Shown here: positions 11,149 through 22,309 of the stretch, piece by piece
Layout of the letters: every line of letters starts with the position of its first letter
Position numbering within the stretch: the first letter of the stretch is position 1
Assembly (NCBI GenBank): GCA_037127255.1
Contig: JBANSL010000008.1
Span: 2,194,896-2,258,895, forward strand
Direction: 5' to 3'
Origin: Persicaria tinctoria
Taxonomy: Eukaryota; Streptophyta; Magnoliopsida; Caryophyllales; Polygonaceae
Length of the DNA: 64,000 nucleotides
Made by a program: the position numbers and the translations under genes
Notes under the pieces: generated by a model
Told to the model about the DNA's origin: nothing
What the model saw: the letters and a program-made list of their open reading frames with translations, nothing else
The model's database searches: none

Positions 11149-12480
11149 GAATTTTTTTTCAAAATATTCACTAAAAAATATTTAATTACCAAAATATTCA
11201 CACTTTTAAAATATTTACAAAAATATTCATTTTTTGCAGGTCCGGCAGAAAAACGCGGTCTCAGACTGCGTTTTATTCACAAAGGTAAAAACGTGAAACT
11301 GGAGAAAAAGTTGGCAAAAAATTACAAAAGAAACGCGGTCTCAGACCGCGTTTCTGTTTTTTTATTTTTATTTTGGGATGAATTTTGTAATTTTGTAAAC
11401 AAATTTGCTATAGAGACGCGGTCTGACCGCGTCTCTATTTTTTTATTTTTTTTTTAAAAGAAAAGGAAGACGAAGGGAGGCCGGCTAGATTGGGAAGGAG
11501 GCCGGAGCGCCAGGTCAAGGGAGGCCGGCTCGATTGGGAAGGAGGCCGGAGCGCCAGGCCAAGGGAGGCCGGCTCGATTAGGAAGGAGGCCGGAGCGCCG
11601 GCCTGGAGGAAACGAGGGAGGGCTCGATTAGACGCCCGAGCGCCGACCGACTCGATTGGGAAGACGAAGGGGAGGTCGGAGCGCCGGACGGGAAGGAGGA
11701 GAAGGGAGGGCAGCCATCGCCGACCTCTCGAGCAGGCGGAGGAAACGAGGCTGCGGGAAAGGAGAGGTCGGAGGCCGATTCGGAATGGGATTTTCGATCG
11801 AAGAAATTGGGGGTTGTTGTCGGATGCAAGCGGCGAGAATCGAGAACGAGCTCGGATGCGATTCCGATCGAGAGCGAGCTCGGGCGGTCACAGACGAAGG
11901 GAGCTCGTCGGCGGGAGCGGGATGAGCTCGTCGGTGAGACAGAGGGCGGCAGAGGGAGATTACAACGGAGATGGCCACAGACTTGCAGGGGAGATGGTGA
12001 GAGGGAGAGAGGAGGCGAGCAGGCGGCGCATCACCCTTTCGAGCGCCAGCGGCCGTCGATTCGGATTCTCCTCCCGCGCCTCCTCCTTCCTCCTACGGCG
12101 GCGTTCCTTCCTCCGGCGGCACCCGACCTCCATTACCTGTCTTCCCTTTTCCTTTAAAAAAAAAATAAAAAAATCAAGAGACGCAGTGTGGAGCCGCGTC
12201 CGCGTGGAGCCGCGTCTCTATTGTACAAAAAATTAAAAAATTACACAATTTACCACGAAATAAAATTAACACTAGAAACGCGGTCTGAGACCGCGTTTCT
12301 TTTGTTAACTTTTTATCCATTTTTCTTCAATTTCAAAATTTTTACCTTTTGAATAAAACGCGGTCTCAGACCGCGTTTTTCTGAGAACCCTGCAAAAAAT
12401 GAATATTTTTGTAAATATTTTGAATGTTTGAATATTTTGTTAATTATTTATTTTTTAGTGAATATTTTTTAAAAAAATTC
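11149..12480. mobile_element. Mutator-like element (MULE) with ~300-bp terminal inverted repeats and 9-bp TSD
   Basis: The 9-bp duplication CACAAGTTG flanks both ends (11140-11148 and 12481-12489). The arms 11149-~11455 and ~12175-12480 are long inverted copies. Each has an outer AT-rich part (AAAATATTCACT...), a TTTTTTGCAGG block and several palindromes of the form ACGCGGTCTCAGACCGCGT. The interior (11460-12170) is strikingly GC-rich compared with the arms and neighbourhood, which suggests captured DNA (Pack-MULE-like). The long open frame inside (11490-12236, very rich in Arg, Gly and Glu) lacks recognisable domains and is probably non-coding. There is no transposase. Confidence 0.85.
11475..11606 (+). 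repeat. 44-bp GC-rich tandem repeat, 3 copies, inside the MULE
   Basis: The unit starting GGGAGGCCGGCT and containing GGAGGCCGGAGCGCC recurs about three times at a 44-bp step, with few differences. Confidence 0.8.
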
Positions 12481-12610
12481 CACAAGTTGGTGTAGTGATT
12501 GTGACTTGTGAGGCTACATCCCATGTCAAGAGATTCGAAGTTCGAATCCCCTTGAAAACATGGAGTCGCTAATGAGTGGGAGGGTCAACCCCTTAAATAG
12601 GTCACACAGT
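12481..12610 (+). mobile_element. tRNA-derived SINE, interrupted by the MULE
   Basis: The sequence GTTGGTGTAGTGATTGTGAC resembles Pol III box A and AGTTCGAATCCC resembles box B. A related copy lies inverted at 52970-53128. Both copies share ATCACAAGTTGGTGTAG at the start. Here those first bases lie left of the MULE (about 11138-11148), so the MULE inserted into the SINE head. Confidence 0.6.
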
Positions 12611-12654
12611 ATCCGATCGATTCACTATATGTATTATATTTTCATCTAGTAGAA

Positions 12655-13385
12655 TGTTATGAATTAGAATAGTAGGGCGAATAAGTGTAATAACTAAGGA
12701 ATTAGATGTGGGATTATAAATATATACTAGGGAGGTATTGTACAAGAGTATCCATGAAAATACAGAACAGACTCTACTCTTCCTCTTCTTCTCTTCTCCT
12801 CCTGTCTCTGAACTCTCTCTCCTTTTCTCTATTCTAAACTCTACCTCTCACATTCATCACCTTCCCATCTCAAATTCAACCCGGCCGGATCATCTAGAAT
12901 TGACCTCGGGACATAACAATGGTATCAGAGCAGTCGATTCTTACGACCTAGCCCATCAATTTTTTGAAGCGGAAATCACAAATCTTGGTCCTTACAAATC
13001 TGAAATTGGGGATTTTTGCTGGAAAGGGCGACTCGATTCGCAGACATGGCGAGTCAGGATTGGAGGCGACAAATGGAGGAATCAAATCGGCGCTTCTACA
13101 AGAATATCAATGAGATCAGACTTCAGCGGGGGTTACCACCGGTCAGTCACCCATCCTTACGAATTACGAATGGAGAACGAAGAAAACGAGCGTTCCATTT
13201 TCATCAAGATTCATCTCGAGCGGTATTCAATCTCTTCCGAAATTCTTGATCAAGTGTTCTCCAGATTCGGGGTTTTGGAGAGCATAGAGATATTATCTCC
13301 TCCCATGGGATTTCACTCGAAAATCCGTTTTGATCGAATACTATTGATCGAATTTCTTCTCCTAAAATGGATAACATTTTGATAT
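12655..13385 (+). mobile_element. Truncated LTR retrotransposon: 5' LTR, primer-binding site, start of gag
   Basis: A putative LTR (12655-12918) starts TGTTATG and ends AACA, with a TATAAATATATA box and a CT-rich leader. One base later comes TGGTATCAGAGCA (12920), complementary to initiator tRNA-Met. Downstream a short frame (13016-13249) begins MLERATRFADMASQDWRRQMEE, resembling a gag N-terminus. The element breaks off near 13385 with no pol and no 3' LTR. Confidence 0.6.
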
Positions 13386-13866
13386 TTTTATTTTAGTGTT
13401 ATTGAACATAGAAATTAGGGTCAAGTCGGCCTATATGCCACCCTTGGTCAAAATCCTATTATATATTGGGCTGATAAATAATTTATATTGTAATTATAAA
13501 TTTTATACAATATTGAGTATTATTTTATTGACATAATTTATAAGATATTTGATTTAAAATTTACGTTATTTTAAACACATTATAAAATTTATTAATCAAA
13601 TACTATTAAATTATAAATCATAATTACATTATAATTATAATGCACTGAAATCCAAACATACCCTTATAGCCTACTTTTATAAATTGTGTATGTTTTTACT
13701 TTTCACACATCGGATAAGCTCAATAAAATTAATTAAAGTGTAGCTTTACATGCATGTTTTAAACGCAATCGATTATTTATATTTATAGTTTTTTTTATTA
13801 AGTAAAAATTTTAGGTCAAACAAGCCTCAAACTCAAGGCCGACGAATAAATTAACAGACGGACAAC
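13386..13866. other. AT-rich intergenic DNA
   Basis: Nothing recognisable apart from the left TSD copy (CGGACAAC, 13859-13866) of the next element. Confidence 0.35.
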
Positions 13867-14479
13867 TAGTGGCGGAACACTTTGGTGGCCAGGGATGGCC
13901 CTGGCCCCCACAAATATTTTTGTAACATATGTAATTATATATTTAGTATTATTTGTATAGGTAATTATATATGATATTAATAGTGAAAGAGAAAAATAAT
14001 AAATAATTTAGTTGTTAATGTCTAAAGAGTAACCTTTAATTTAGAGATTAGAGATTCAAGCCTTTATACCTATAGTTTGGGCAAATTTTTGCATCCATGT
14101 TTTTTTTTTCAATTAAACATTTAAACTAAAATTTTATAGTTTTTTCAATACATCTTTATGATAAAAAAAATATGTTTTCAAGAAATTTTTAGTATGCCTT
14201 CAATTTTTGGTTTTACCAATTTTTTGAAAGAAATTAAACATGTCAACTATAATTTTATAAAAAAAAATTTGAAAAATTTTTGAATTTTTTTTATTTATGA
14301 TAAAAAAAATCCTCGTTTTTTAAGTATATCCGCAATTTTTTTTCCATAAAGAAATTGCATATTTAAACTACAAATTTATTGCCTTTTTAAAAAAAATTTA
14401 AAAAAAATGTGCTTGACAAACAAAAAAAATAATGTAAAATTTCGAGCCCCTCATTACCGGGAGTCTAGTTCCGCCACTG
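13867..14479. mobile_element. hAT MITE, GTGGCGGAAC family, with 8-bp TSD
   Basis: The ends TAGTGGCGGAAC and GTTCCGCCACTG are inverted and flanked by CGGACAAC on both sides (13859-13866 and 14480-14487). The 613-bp interior is AT-rich and non-coding. It belongs to the same broad family as the nested element at 31199-31781. Confidence 0.85.
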
Positions 14480-15267
14480 CGGACAACCCGTCAACATACA
14501 GCATACTAAAAATATAAATGGAACACTGAAAAAAGAAAAGAAATAACCCATCATCAACTCGATCAAGACTACTTATTAAGAAGGATGAATCCATTATCAA
14601 CTCATGATCTCGCCTATCTTAGTTTTATAAATTGTATTTTAAGTTAGTGTATTATATTATACGTAAATATATACTAGCTATATTTTTTTTGAAGAAAAAT
14701 GAACTATTTTCTACTTTGTACATGTAATTAATTTGTTAATATATATCTTCATACTATGAATCAAATAGGGAAATTAAGAAAACGATTTTTCTATTCTATG
14801 ACCGGCATAAGATAAGACCCTAAATTTAGTTTTTTTTTTTAAATTTTAATTAGTTTTAGCATTTTTTTAAATTAGATTCTTAGAATCGCTTGCCTTTTTT
14901 TGTAGGAAATCTTTCATAACTTAGAGTCTTATTCTATGTCCTAAGATAGAAAAACCGTTAAAAAAAAAAAGAGTTTACAAACTTACAATTACAAATATGC
15001 ATTGTTTTTAATTTTTATTGCCAAAATAAGAAGGCACATATAGTTCCAATTAGAGAACTCCCAAGAGAGCATCTCCCACTAGGGTAAACTCCCTATGATT
15101 GAACCCTAATCTTCAAACCATACAAAATTAAAAGTACAAAAATGTGATTCACACACCACACATTTGTTTCTCCTTTACCCTCTTAATCTAGCAAATTGAA
15201 ATTCTCCAACTAAAAACATGGGAAAATTTAAGATCAACCACTTTTGAAAAGTAAACAAAAGCTTACA
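14480..15267. other. Intergenic, includes 3' flank of the MYB gene
   Basis: AT-rich and no gene seen. The right end (about 15050-15267) is likely 3' UTR of the minus-strand MYB gene. Confidence 0.4.
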
Positions 15268-16371
15268 TTAGTAAAAGGGAGTCACAAATTGGTGCATAAA
15301 ATCATCTTGCTTGTTTGCTGCACAAATGGCATTGAAGCTTCCCTGCACATCCTCCAAGCCCCATAGCTCGTCCCACAACATGTCTTGTGATTGCTGATCG
15401 CTGGATCCCTCCGAGTAGGAGGTGTCGCTATTGGGCAAAGAGTATAAGAGGCCTTGGTCTTGATACACCTCCATGGTGTTCGGATACATAATGTTGGCGG
15501 TGGTTGCGTTGGTGGTGGTTGCCATTTGAGGCGGTATGGAGGTGGTGGTTTGAACAACTTGACCGTTGTTCTCCTCTAGCAAAGACATGAACTTCTTTAT
15601 GTCGAATTGGTTGATTTCTTGTTGTTGTTGTTGTGGTTGTTGTTGTTGTTGCTGTAGCAGCTGTTGTTGTTGGAATTGTTGCTTTCTTAAAAGACGAGCC
15701 CTCAACTTCTCTGCGTTGTCAGTTGAGGTTTTGGGCTTCTTCTTGAAGTGGGTTCGCCAATAGTTCTTGATCTCGTTGTCTGTTCTTCCTGGCAAGCTTC
15801 GCGCTATGGTAGACCACCTAAGGAATTGAAAAGAGTAGTTTAGGACACTTTATTTAGGTCACTTTTTCCCTCTCTTTTCACTAAAGATGGTATCAACAAA
15901 AAGTGTCAATTTTGTCAATCTTTACCTGTTTCCCCACCTAGCATGTAACTCAAGTATAATCACTTCCTCTTGTGGAGTGATTTGCCCTCTTTTGAGATCC
16001 GGCCTCAAGTAGTTCACCCACCTCAATCGACAACTCTTTCCATTCCTCCTCAATCCTACATCCATACATATAATCGCGACAACATATATATAAGTTCCAA
16101 TATATATATGAATTTGTCGTCACGAAAAACAAGTTATGATATATACATATATAATGTATATGTTTTGAGAATGCAACATATATAGAGAGCATGGCTATAG
16201 CTAACCTGTGAGGCGAGCAACAGAGTTCCATCTGCCTTCGTCGTGCTCCTTGACATAGTCAATGAGTAGCCTGTCCTCCTCCGCGGTCCAAGGGCCCTTC
16301 CTCCACCCATCATCCAAGGCTGCAGGCCACCCCATTTGAGCAGCCATGATTTCTCCCCAAGAAGAAGCCAT
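15268..16371 (-). CDS. R2R3-MYB transcription factor, subgroup-20-like (MYB62/MYB116/MYB108 group), 281 aa
   Basis: Exons are 16206-16371, 15926-16055 and 15268-15817 (846 nt), all GT-AG. The R2 repeat carries Trp28, Trp48 and Trp68. The R3 repeat has Ile81, Trp100 and Trp119, with the signature [21 protein letters not shown]. This R3 end and the following [13 protein letters not shown] match the MYB62/MYB116-type nuclear factors, which I recall as linked to phosphate starvation, gibberellin or stress responses. After the DNA-binding domain comes a Gln-rich tract (~14 Gln within 22 residues), then [12 protein letters not shown] and an acidic C-terminus ([11 protein letters not shown]) that could activate transcription. 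The intron positions are the common two of R2R3-MYBs. An upstream in-frame ATG at 16383 would add four residues (MCFA). I chose MASSWGE. Confidence 0.92.
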
Positions 16372-16523
16372 TGCAAAACACACACAAAAAGAGTTTTTTT
16401 TTTATGATTTTTTGGGGACTTTTTGTAGTTGTTCTTGTTGTTGTAAGAACTTAGCACTAAAAGTATACTTGAAGTGATTTTTGTGTTCCAAATTCCTATG
16501 GCACTTTGGTATTACATTGCAGC

Positions 16524-16535
16524 ATATTTATATAC
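16524..16535 (-). promoter_or_regulatory. TATA box of the MYB gene
   Basis: GTATATAAATAT on the minus strand lies about 155 bp upstream of the MYB start codon. That spacing suits a core promoter with a ~120-bp 5' UTR. Confidence 0.5.
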
Positions 16536-17280
16536 ACAGCAAGACATCACCAATTTCATATTCCTTTGTGTTTAATTAATTTCTTCTGTCCCTTTCATTA
16601 CTTTATGAAGAACCATCCATCTCTAAAAAGTTTAGTTTTTTTTTAAAATAAAACAAGATCAATTTTTCTTTCTTTTTTGATTGCATAAATAGCTATAATA
16701 TACATTGGGGAGGTGTACAGAAACATTAATTAATTAATTAATTAAGGGTATCACTTTAATTGCTAGTCACTAATGATGGAGTTATAGGTATATAGGCTTA
16801 ATATTTTAATGAAGATTTTTATGTGTAAGTTAACAAGCTAGCTAGCACAATGGTGCTTAAATATTGTAAAAACAAAAGCCGAATAAGAAAAAAGAATGCC
16901 AATGCATTGGGTGACATGCTTTCGTATGAAGATTTTAGATATATACCTTATACTTAAAAATATATATGAATAAATATAAATCGGGTTGGGAATAAAAAGT
17001 TTATGCCACAGGTTTGTGAGGCAAATCAATTACCAAAATATAGAAGACGGAGAAGTCCATACACATTGGCTGAATCTCGTCCATACCATCCTTGGTTTGA
17101 GAGGCAAATCAAATACTAAAATAAAATATAAAGAATTTGGCTTCAAAATCACCCTTTTGGATTATAATCCCATTTTCAGTAGATGGATCGCGACTAACTA
17201 TCATGTATGATCAGAAATAAATGACTGAAAGGAAAATACAAAAAGTAAACGACAGAAAAGAAAATGCAAAAGGAAAAATG
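16536..17280. other. MYB upstream region and AT-rich spacer
   Basis: Non-coding. It contains an (ATTA)n-like run at 16725-16745 and is otherwise featureless to me. Confidence 0.4.
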
Positions 17281-17475
17281 CACACTAGTGGACATCTTAG
17301 ATTATGAACTCCACAGATCCATCAGGTGTAGAATTAGAACCCCGTTAATTCTATAGAATTCAAACCAATGCAAAATAAAAAATGCACCACTAGTGGACAT
17401 CTTAGATTATGAACTCCACAGATCCATCAGGTGTAGAATTAGAACCCCATTAATTCTATAGAATTCAAACTTTTT
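17281..17475 (+). repeat. 105-bp tandem duplication
   Basis: A block starting CTAGTGGACATCTTAG and ending TATAGAATTCAAAC occurs twice at a 105-bp offset and is nearly identical, so the duplication is recent. It is non-coding. Confidence 0.85.
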
Positions 17476-17551
17476 AAACTATATATACACACACATTAGA
17501 ATTGAATTCTACATATGAAATTGAACTATTATTTCTAATACAACAATAGCC

Positions 17552-17660
17552 TAGTAACTCCCGCGATGAAGCGGGGTCTGGGGGATCAGGATGTACGCAC
17601 TCTTTATCTGAACAAGTCGAGAGAGTGTTTCCGATAGACCCAGAACAACAGGATACTAGT
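17552..17660 (-). mobile_element. RTE LINE 3'-tail fragment
   Basis: This matches the 3' UTR of the fragment at 10115-10205 (GGGGTCTGGGGG, GATGTACGCACTC, AAGTCGAGAGAGTGTTT, GATAGACCCA). Only about 110 bp remain. Confidence 0.6.
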
Positions 17661-19037
17661 ACCTAATTTTAAAAAAAAAATTAAAGAATTGAACAAACTT
17701 TGAGAGTAATCTTAATCACTAAATTTAAATTATATACGATAAAAAATTCTAAAACTTTTAGAGATAAAAGTTATTTATCACACTCCATATCCCCTCATCC
17801 CATTTTGAGAGTAATCTTATTTGTCCAACACCATAGACAAAAAGATGAAATATAAAGTGAAACAGTGAATTTATGGTTTTAAGCCACGTATAACATTAGG
17901 TTATATGCACCTAAGCTATAGAGGTACAAAGAAGTAATATAATTAGCTATATAATAAAAGCACTAATGACAAATTTGCATTTAAACTGTTAATTTATTCT
18001 CTTAAAATAATACATTATTTTGGAGTGGATGTAGTGTTTGGCTTTGAAAGCCACCCCTCTTCCAACTACAATCAACCACCTGGTCTATAAATTCTTGCCA
18101 CTTTTAGCCATTAGATCCATACTAATCTATACCAAATCTAATTCATAAATTAATTAATCATATTATTAGAGATAAACTAATATTGTTTTTTTGGATGCAT
18201 GCTTATGCCATTTCAAGTATTTGTATGATGCTTCTTTGAGTTCTACCCTCTTATCTTATTTAAGGCATTAAAAAATTTGAAGGGTTGCTTAGTCATTGGA
18301 TTAACAAGTGATGATGCAATACTATACTTAATCAAGTTTATAGAAAGTGGTGATAGTTTGCTTATGGATCTAATCAACTTATGGAAGCTTCCTGAAAAAT
18401 GTATGTAATTACTTCATCTAATAAATTAAAAAGTTGCAAATAGTTTATTTATTTATTTATCTTACAAGTTTTAAAGAAATAAGAAATTAAGATCATGAGG
18501 TATATAACCTCTCTCCAACTCTTTTTAGGACTTGTAATCCCGTCAAATAACACCTAATTAAGGCCAAAGTCGCGTACCTAAGTATCGGGTTGATGTTGTA
18601 GACAGAAGGTTGCCTCCTCTATACATGGTCAAATCAACGAATCGAGCCTAGCCTCTCCCGGCCAGCTTATCCGATTTTAACTTTTAAGTTAATTTCACGT
18701 ACATGCACTTTTTTTTTTTTATGTTTGAAAACTTATGCTGACCAGCGGTGATGTCACGGTGGTGCTTGACTTCGATCTGTTTGCGTCTACGCTCTCAACC
18801 GAAGGTCTTCATTTAGCCTAGGTCGGTCTCTCCTTTTGTATGTGTATGTTCAATATATCTTTGTTGCGCATGTGTTTGGTTCGCCTTTTGTTGTATTGTT
18901 TTCGACGGTTAGTCTGTCTCTCGATTCGTCAGCCTCTCAGGAGTCAGGTTTGTCTGACCCCCGAACCTCTACCTTATCAAAAAAAAAAACTTTGATCAAA
19001 ATTAATGGGAGAGTAGCAAAAATGTCATATGTCTATA
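17661..19037. other. Intergenic DNA with a possible LINE tail
   Basis: No gene seen. At 18740-18990 a moderately GC-rich stretch ends in ACCTTATC followed by an A-run, resembling the 3' end of an L1-type LINE. I could not find its 5' limit or a TSD. Confidence 0.35.
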
Positions 19038-19837
19038 CACTAGGCCAGTTGGACGTTCTAGACACGGGCAAATTTCGTCTCCTGAAGAGGGTTTTGGACG
19101 CCTAATAACTCTAGGCACGTACATCCGTCCCCTGAGGTTTGTCCCTTGTGCAGCGCACCTAGAGCACTGAAAACACGGACCAATTGAACCTCCGTCCCTT
19201 GATTGACATCCAATTCACCGGCCCACGAGGACATTGTCAGAGATTTTATTGTTCAGGCGACCACTAAAGTTTGTGTCTTGATAACGGAGGGGACGAACAT
19301 AAGGTAAACTAATGTTGTGTCTTGATGAACATTTGGTTAGTCATGTTGTCTTGATGGACATCGTTTGTGGTGCCCTGAGGGTTTTGGAGATTAACTTTTA
19401 GCTCAAAATGTTTGTGGCTTCAGTTAATAGAACCTAGTCGTTTTAGGTTTGTGGCTTGAGTTTAATAAAAATTAACAGCATATACGCTGCATTTTGTGAT
19501 GCTCCCTGTATGAAACCAAATGTAACCCACGAAAACAGCATACAAAATAGAGTTCACCAGCAAGCAAACACAAAGCTATTCCATACAAACCAAATACCAT
19601 GTCCAAACATAAAAACCTGAAATACCATGTCCACCTAGTTCATCTACTAAACCAAAAAAACATTTCACCATACAACCTACCAATGTACTTAAAGTTTAGA
19701 AATGTCGTGTGCATCTAGAATTGTGATCCAAAAGTTGCACAAGCTAACCCAAAAGTGAAGTAAAGAAGCTGTGCAAAACCCAACAGAAGCTGCAATCAAG
19801 TTCGTGTTGTCACCTACCTAGATCGCCAAGTGCTCAA

Positions 19838-20005
19838 ACCTGCACTTCGGCAATGAAGTGTTGAGCCATCAGACTCTCAAAGCGTTCCATTCGTTCCCTC
19901 GTCTCATTATATTTATCATTGACTAGCTTGGCGTCCTCCTCAACCTTCCTTGCTTGCTCATTAGCCTCCTTGACTTGGTCTTCCAACTAATCCTGATTAT
20001 GATCT
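19838..20005 (-). pseudogene. Decayed En/Spm TNPA-like C-terminal exon
   Basis: The minus strand after a TTTTTACAG acceptor reads DHNQD, then a TAG stop, then LEDQVKEANEQARKVEED and ERMERFESLM, and stops. This is a coiled-coil tail like those closing plant En/Spm transposase-associated proteins. The TAG lies four codons before the coiled coil, so the exon is broken unless splicing uses the AG inside it. The family call rests on context and composition. Confidence 0.45.
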
Positions 20006-21539
20006 GTAAAAATGAAGTCACTGAACATGTAAATATATTGATACAACTGTAATGCATATTAATATTCTGTATGAAATGTGATAGCATAAAAAAAAACACA
20101 TTTTAAAGTCAACAATGTCAAAATGTTGACAAAATAACTCATGCGAATTTTGAAATGGACATTTCCCATACAAAGAACAAGACCTTAATGATGTCTATTT
20201 CTCATTCCACAAAATAACCTCCCTTTTGCTACTTTCTTTCAAACAGAGCTAATAATAAGAATGCAATGGATGATCATCTATCAGAGTACCCGACACTCAT
20301 AGATTGGGCTTGCATGAAGTTAAGATAGATTGTTCAACATTCCTTTATAAATTGATTGAGGTTAGTGCCCAACACTTGAGTTATTGAAGCTTGATATGTT
20401 GAAGTTACAACCTACATGATATAGAGGAGTATTCAGTGGACATTATGTGTAGCTATGTGACTCTTAAAGCCGCATGTTATTACCAGCTTCGGGACCATGT
20501 CGGTTGTTGATCACCACTTAGATGATACTATAGGCTTGTAATGTAAGGCACCCAATTCAATCAATTAGGGCTATATATATCATCACTTTTTACTAATCAA
20601 TTAATGGGGCAGATTTGGTTTGTAACTAGTCTAATAAAATGAAATGCTTGTTTGGAAATTAATTACACCAGGGTTAAAGGCAGAGATTTTTAGGTGATGA
20701 TGAATTGGGAGAGAATGAAGGATTCTAGTAGTACCCTTACAAGCTGAACAAGAAGTGCTTCCCTTGATAATCATATCAGGTAAGCTTTTCTTTTTGAGAT
20801 GAAATTCGCCTAAAATGTTTTATAACTGTCTGGATCGATCTCAAAGTCAACTCCACAATATATGCAAGTTTGTTGGCAGATAAAGAATCAACCTGAGCAA
20901 GCTTGATTGGAGTCCCGGCCAACAGCTTTAGCCTGCTAGGAATTCAGCCTTCCTCAGTTTCTTTCTAATGAAATGTTGAGTAAGAGGTCAAGGGCATGTA
21001 CTCCGAGATGACCTGCAGCTTTCCTTGATGACAAACTCATGCCACATATTACATGGCACAACAAAGCAATTCAAGTAATACTTGTATACTCCTTGATACA
21101 GAATTTTCGCCTAAAATTGGAGATTCTGGATTGGTGAAATTGTTTCAACATCACAAATTTTATATCTGCTTATTTCAGGTTGGTATAAGTAATGATAAGT
21201 CAGTTTTATGCAAAATTCCAATATAAAGTGCAAGGAGAAATAGTTTCAAAGAAAAAAGAAAAAAGAAAAGATCAAGGAGAAAAAGATTAGCCCGATATTC
21301 AAAACTAAAAGGACATGGCAGCATTCAGACCGAAATCCATTCAAGCTAATGCTCTATGTCATTGTCTGATAGCTTCAGTTTTCAATCTGATTTTGATTGA
21401 GATAACAGTCCATTCAAGTTGATGGGTACCAAGATTTTATGCCGTAAACTTCAAATATCAAGTCTGGTAACTTGATATTTCTATTAGTGAATCGAAATCA
21501 AAATCAGGAAATTGGAAAGTAAACAAAAAGCAAAGGAAA

Positions 21540-22140
21540 GGGACAACCTTGGAGGTTTGGGAGTCAAGTCCAGGGAAAGGCAGAGCGCGCAGGTCGGAAG
21601 GTGAGACAGGGCAGGTGGAGGAGGCGGGGGAGACGGCGGCAGGCGGCGGAGGTGGTGGTGGAGCCGGCGGAGCGGAGAGGATTACCAGAGAAAGACAAGT
21701 CAGAGAGAGATTACCGAACATGGAGAAAGAGGAAGCCAGAGAGAGAGATTACCGTACAAATTCGTCGAGACATGGATATTCGAAGGAAGGAGGAAGCAGA
21801 AAACTTCAATCCTTCCCGCCTCGTTCTCCTTGATGCCGCCTTCTCCAATCTAACCGCCGACGCCAGAGTGCAGAACGATGAATGAGGGAGCAGCGAGGGT
21901 CTGAATTAGGGCTTAGAGCAACGAATGAGGAAGCGGCGAGGGGCCTGAATTAGGGAGCGGCGCTGCAGAATTCGAATCAGAGGTAGGGTGAGAGGGAGAA
22001 CTGAGGGTGAGCAAGAGGGAGGAGCAACGGAATGGTCGCAGCCATGGAAGGTTTTTGGCTCACATCTAAAGAAAAAATGAATCAGGGAAGAGGGAGAGGA
22101 AAGCGGCTTGCCCATATGCGAGGAGGCGATTCTTAGGGTT
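21540..22140 (-). other. GC-rich promoter/5'-UTR-like block inside the CACTA element
   Basis: This is a GC-rich island in an AT-rich element. On the minus strand it contains pyrimidine-rich leaders, TCTCTCTCTGG repeats and short open frames (21906-22115, 21458-21721) with low-complexity Pro/Ser content. It looks like the start of the element's former transcription unit or a captured gene leader. I do not support a protein here. Confidence 0.4.
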
Positions 22141-22309
22141 AAAAGTCGGCTTTGAATTTTAGCCCCAAATTTTGGGGGGAAATTTACCGCCCAAAAATAT
22201 ATATGCCACTGACAACATGTTGAGAGGGTGAATTACTTTTTTTTTTCCTTTATAATTTGCTTCTAAAAAATAAAACTATCAATACAACTATTAACCCAAC
22301 ATCATTAAA

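Noticed and set aside
11490..12236. 248-codon open frame inside the MULE
   Set aside because: Composition is extreme (Arg/Gly/Glu), several other frames are also open on both strands, the start lies in a 44-bp tandem repeat, and no domain is recognisable. GC-richness alone explains the lack of stops.
21458..22115. Short open frames in the GC-rich CACTA block as genes
   Set aside because: Pro/Ser/Arg-rich low-complexity translations, competing frames on both strands and no family match. More like a leader or promoter remnant.
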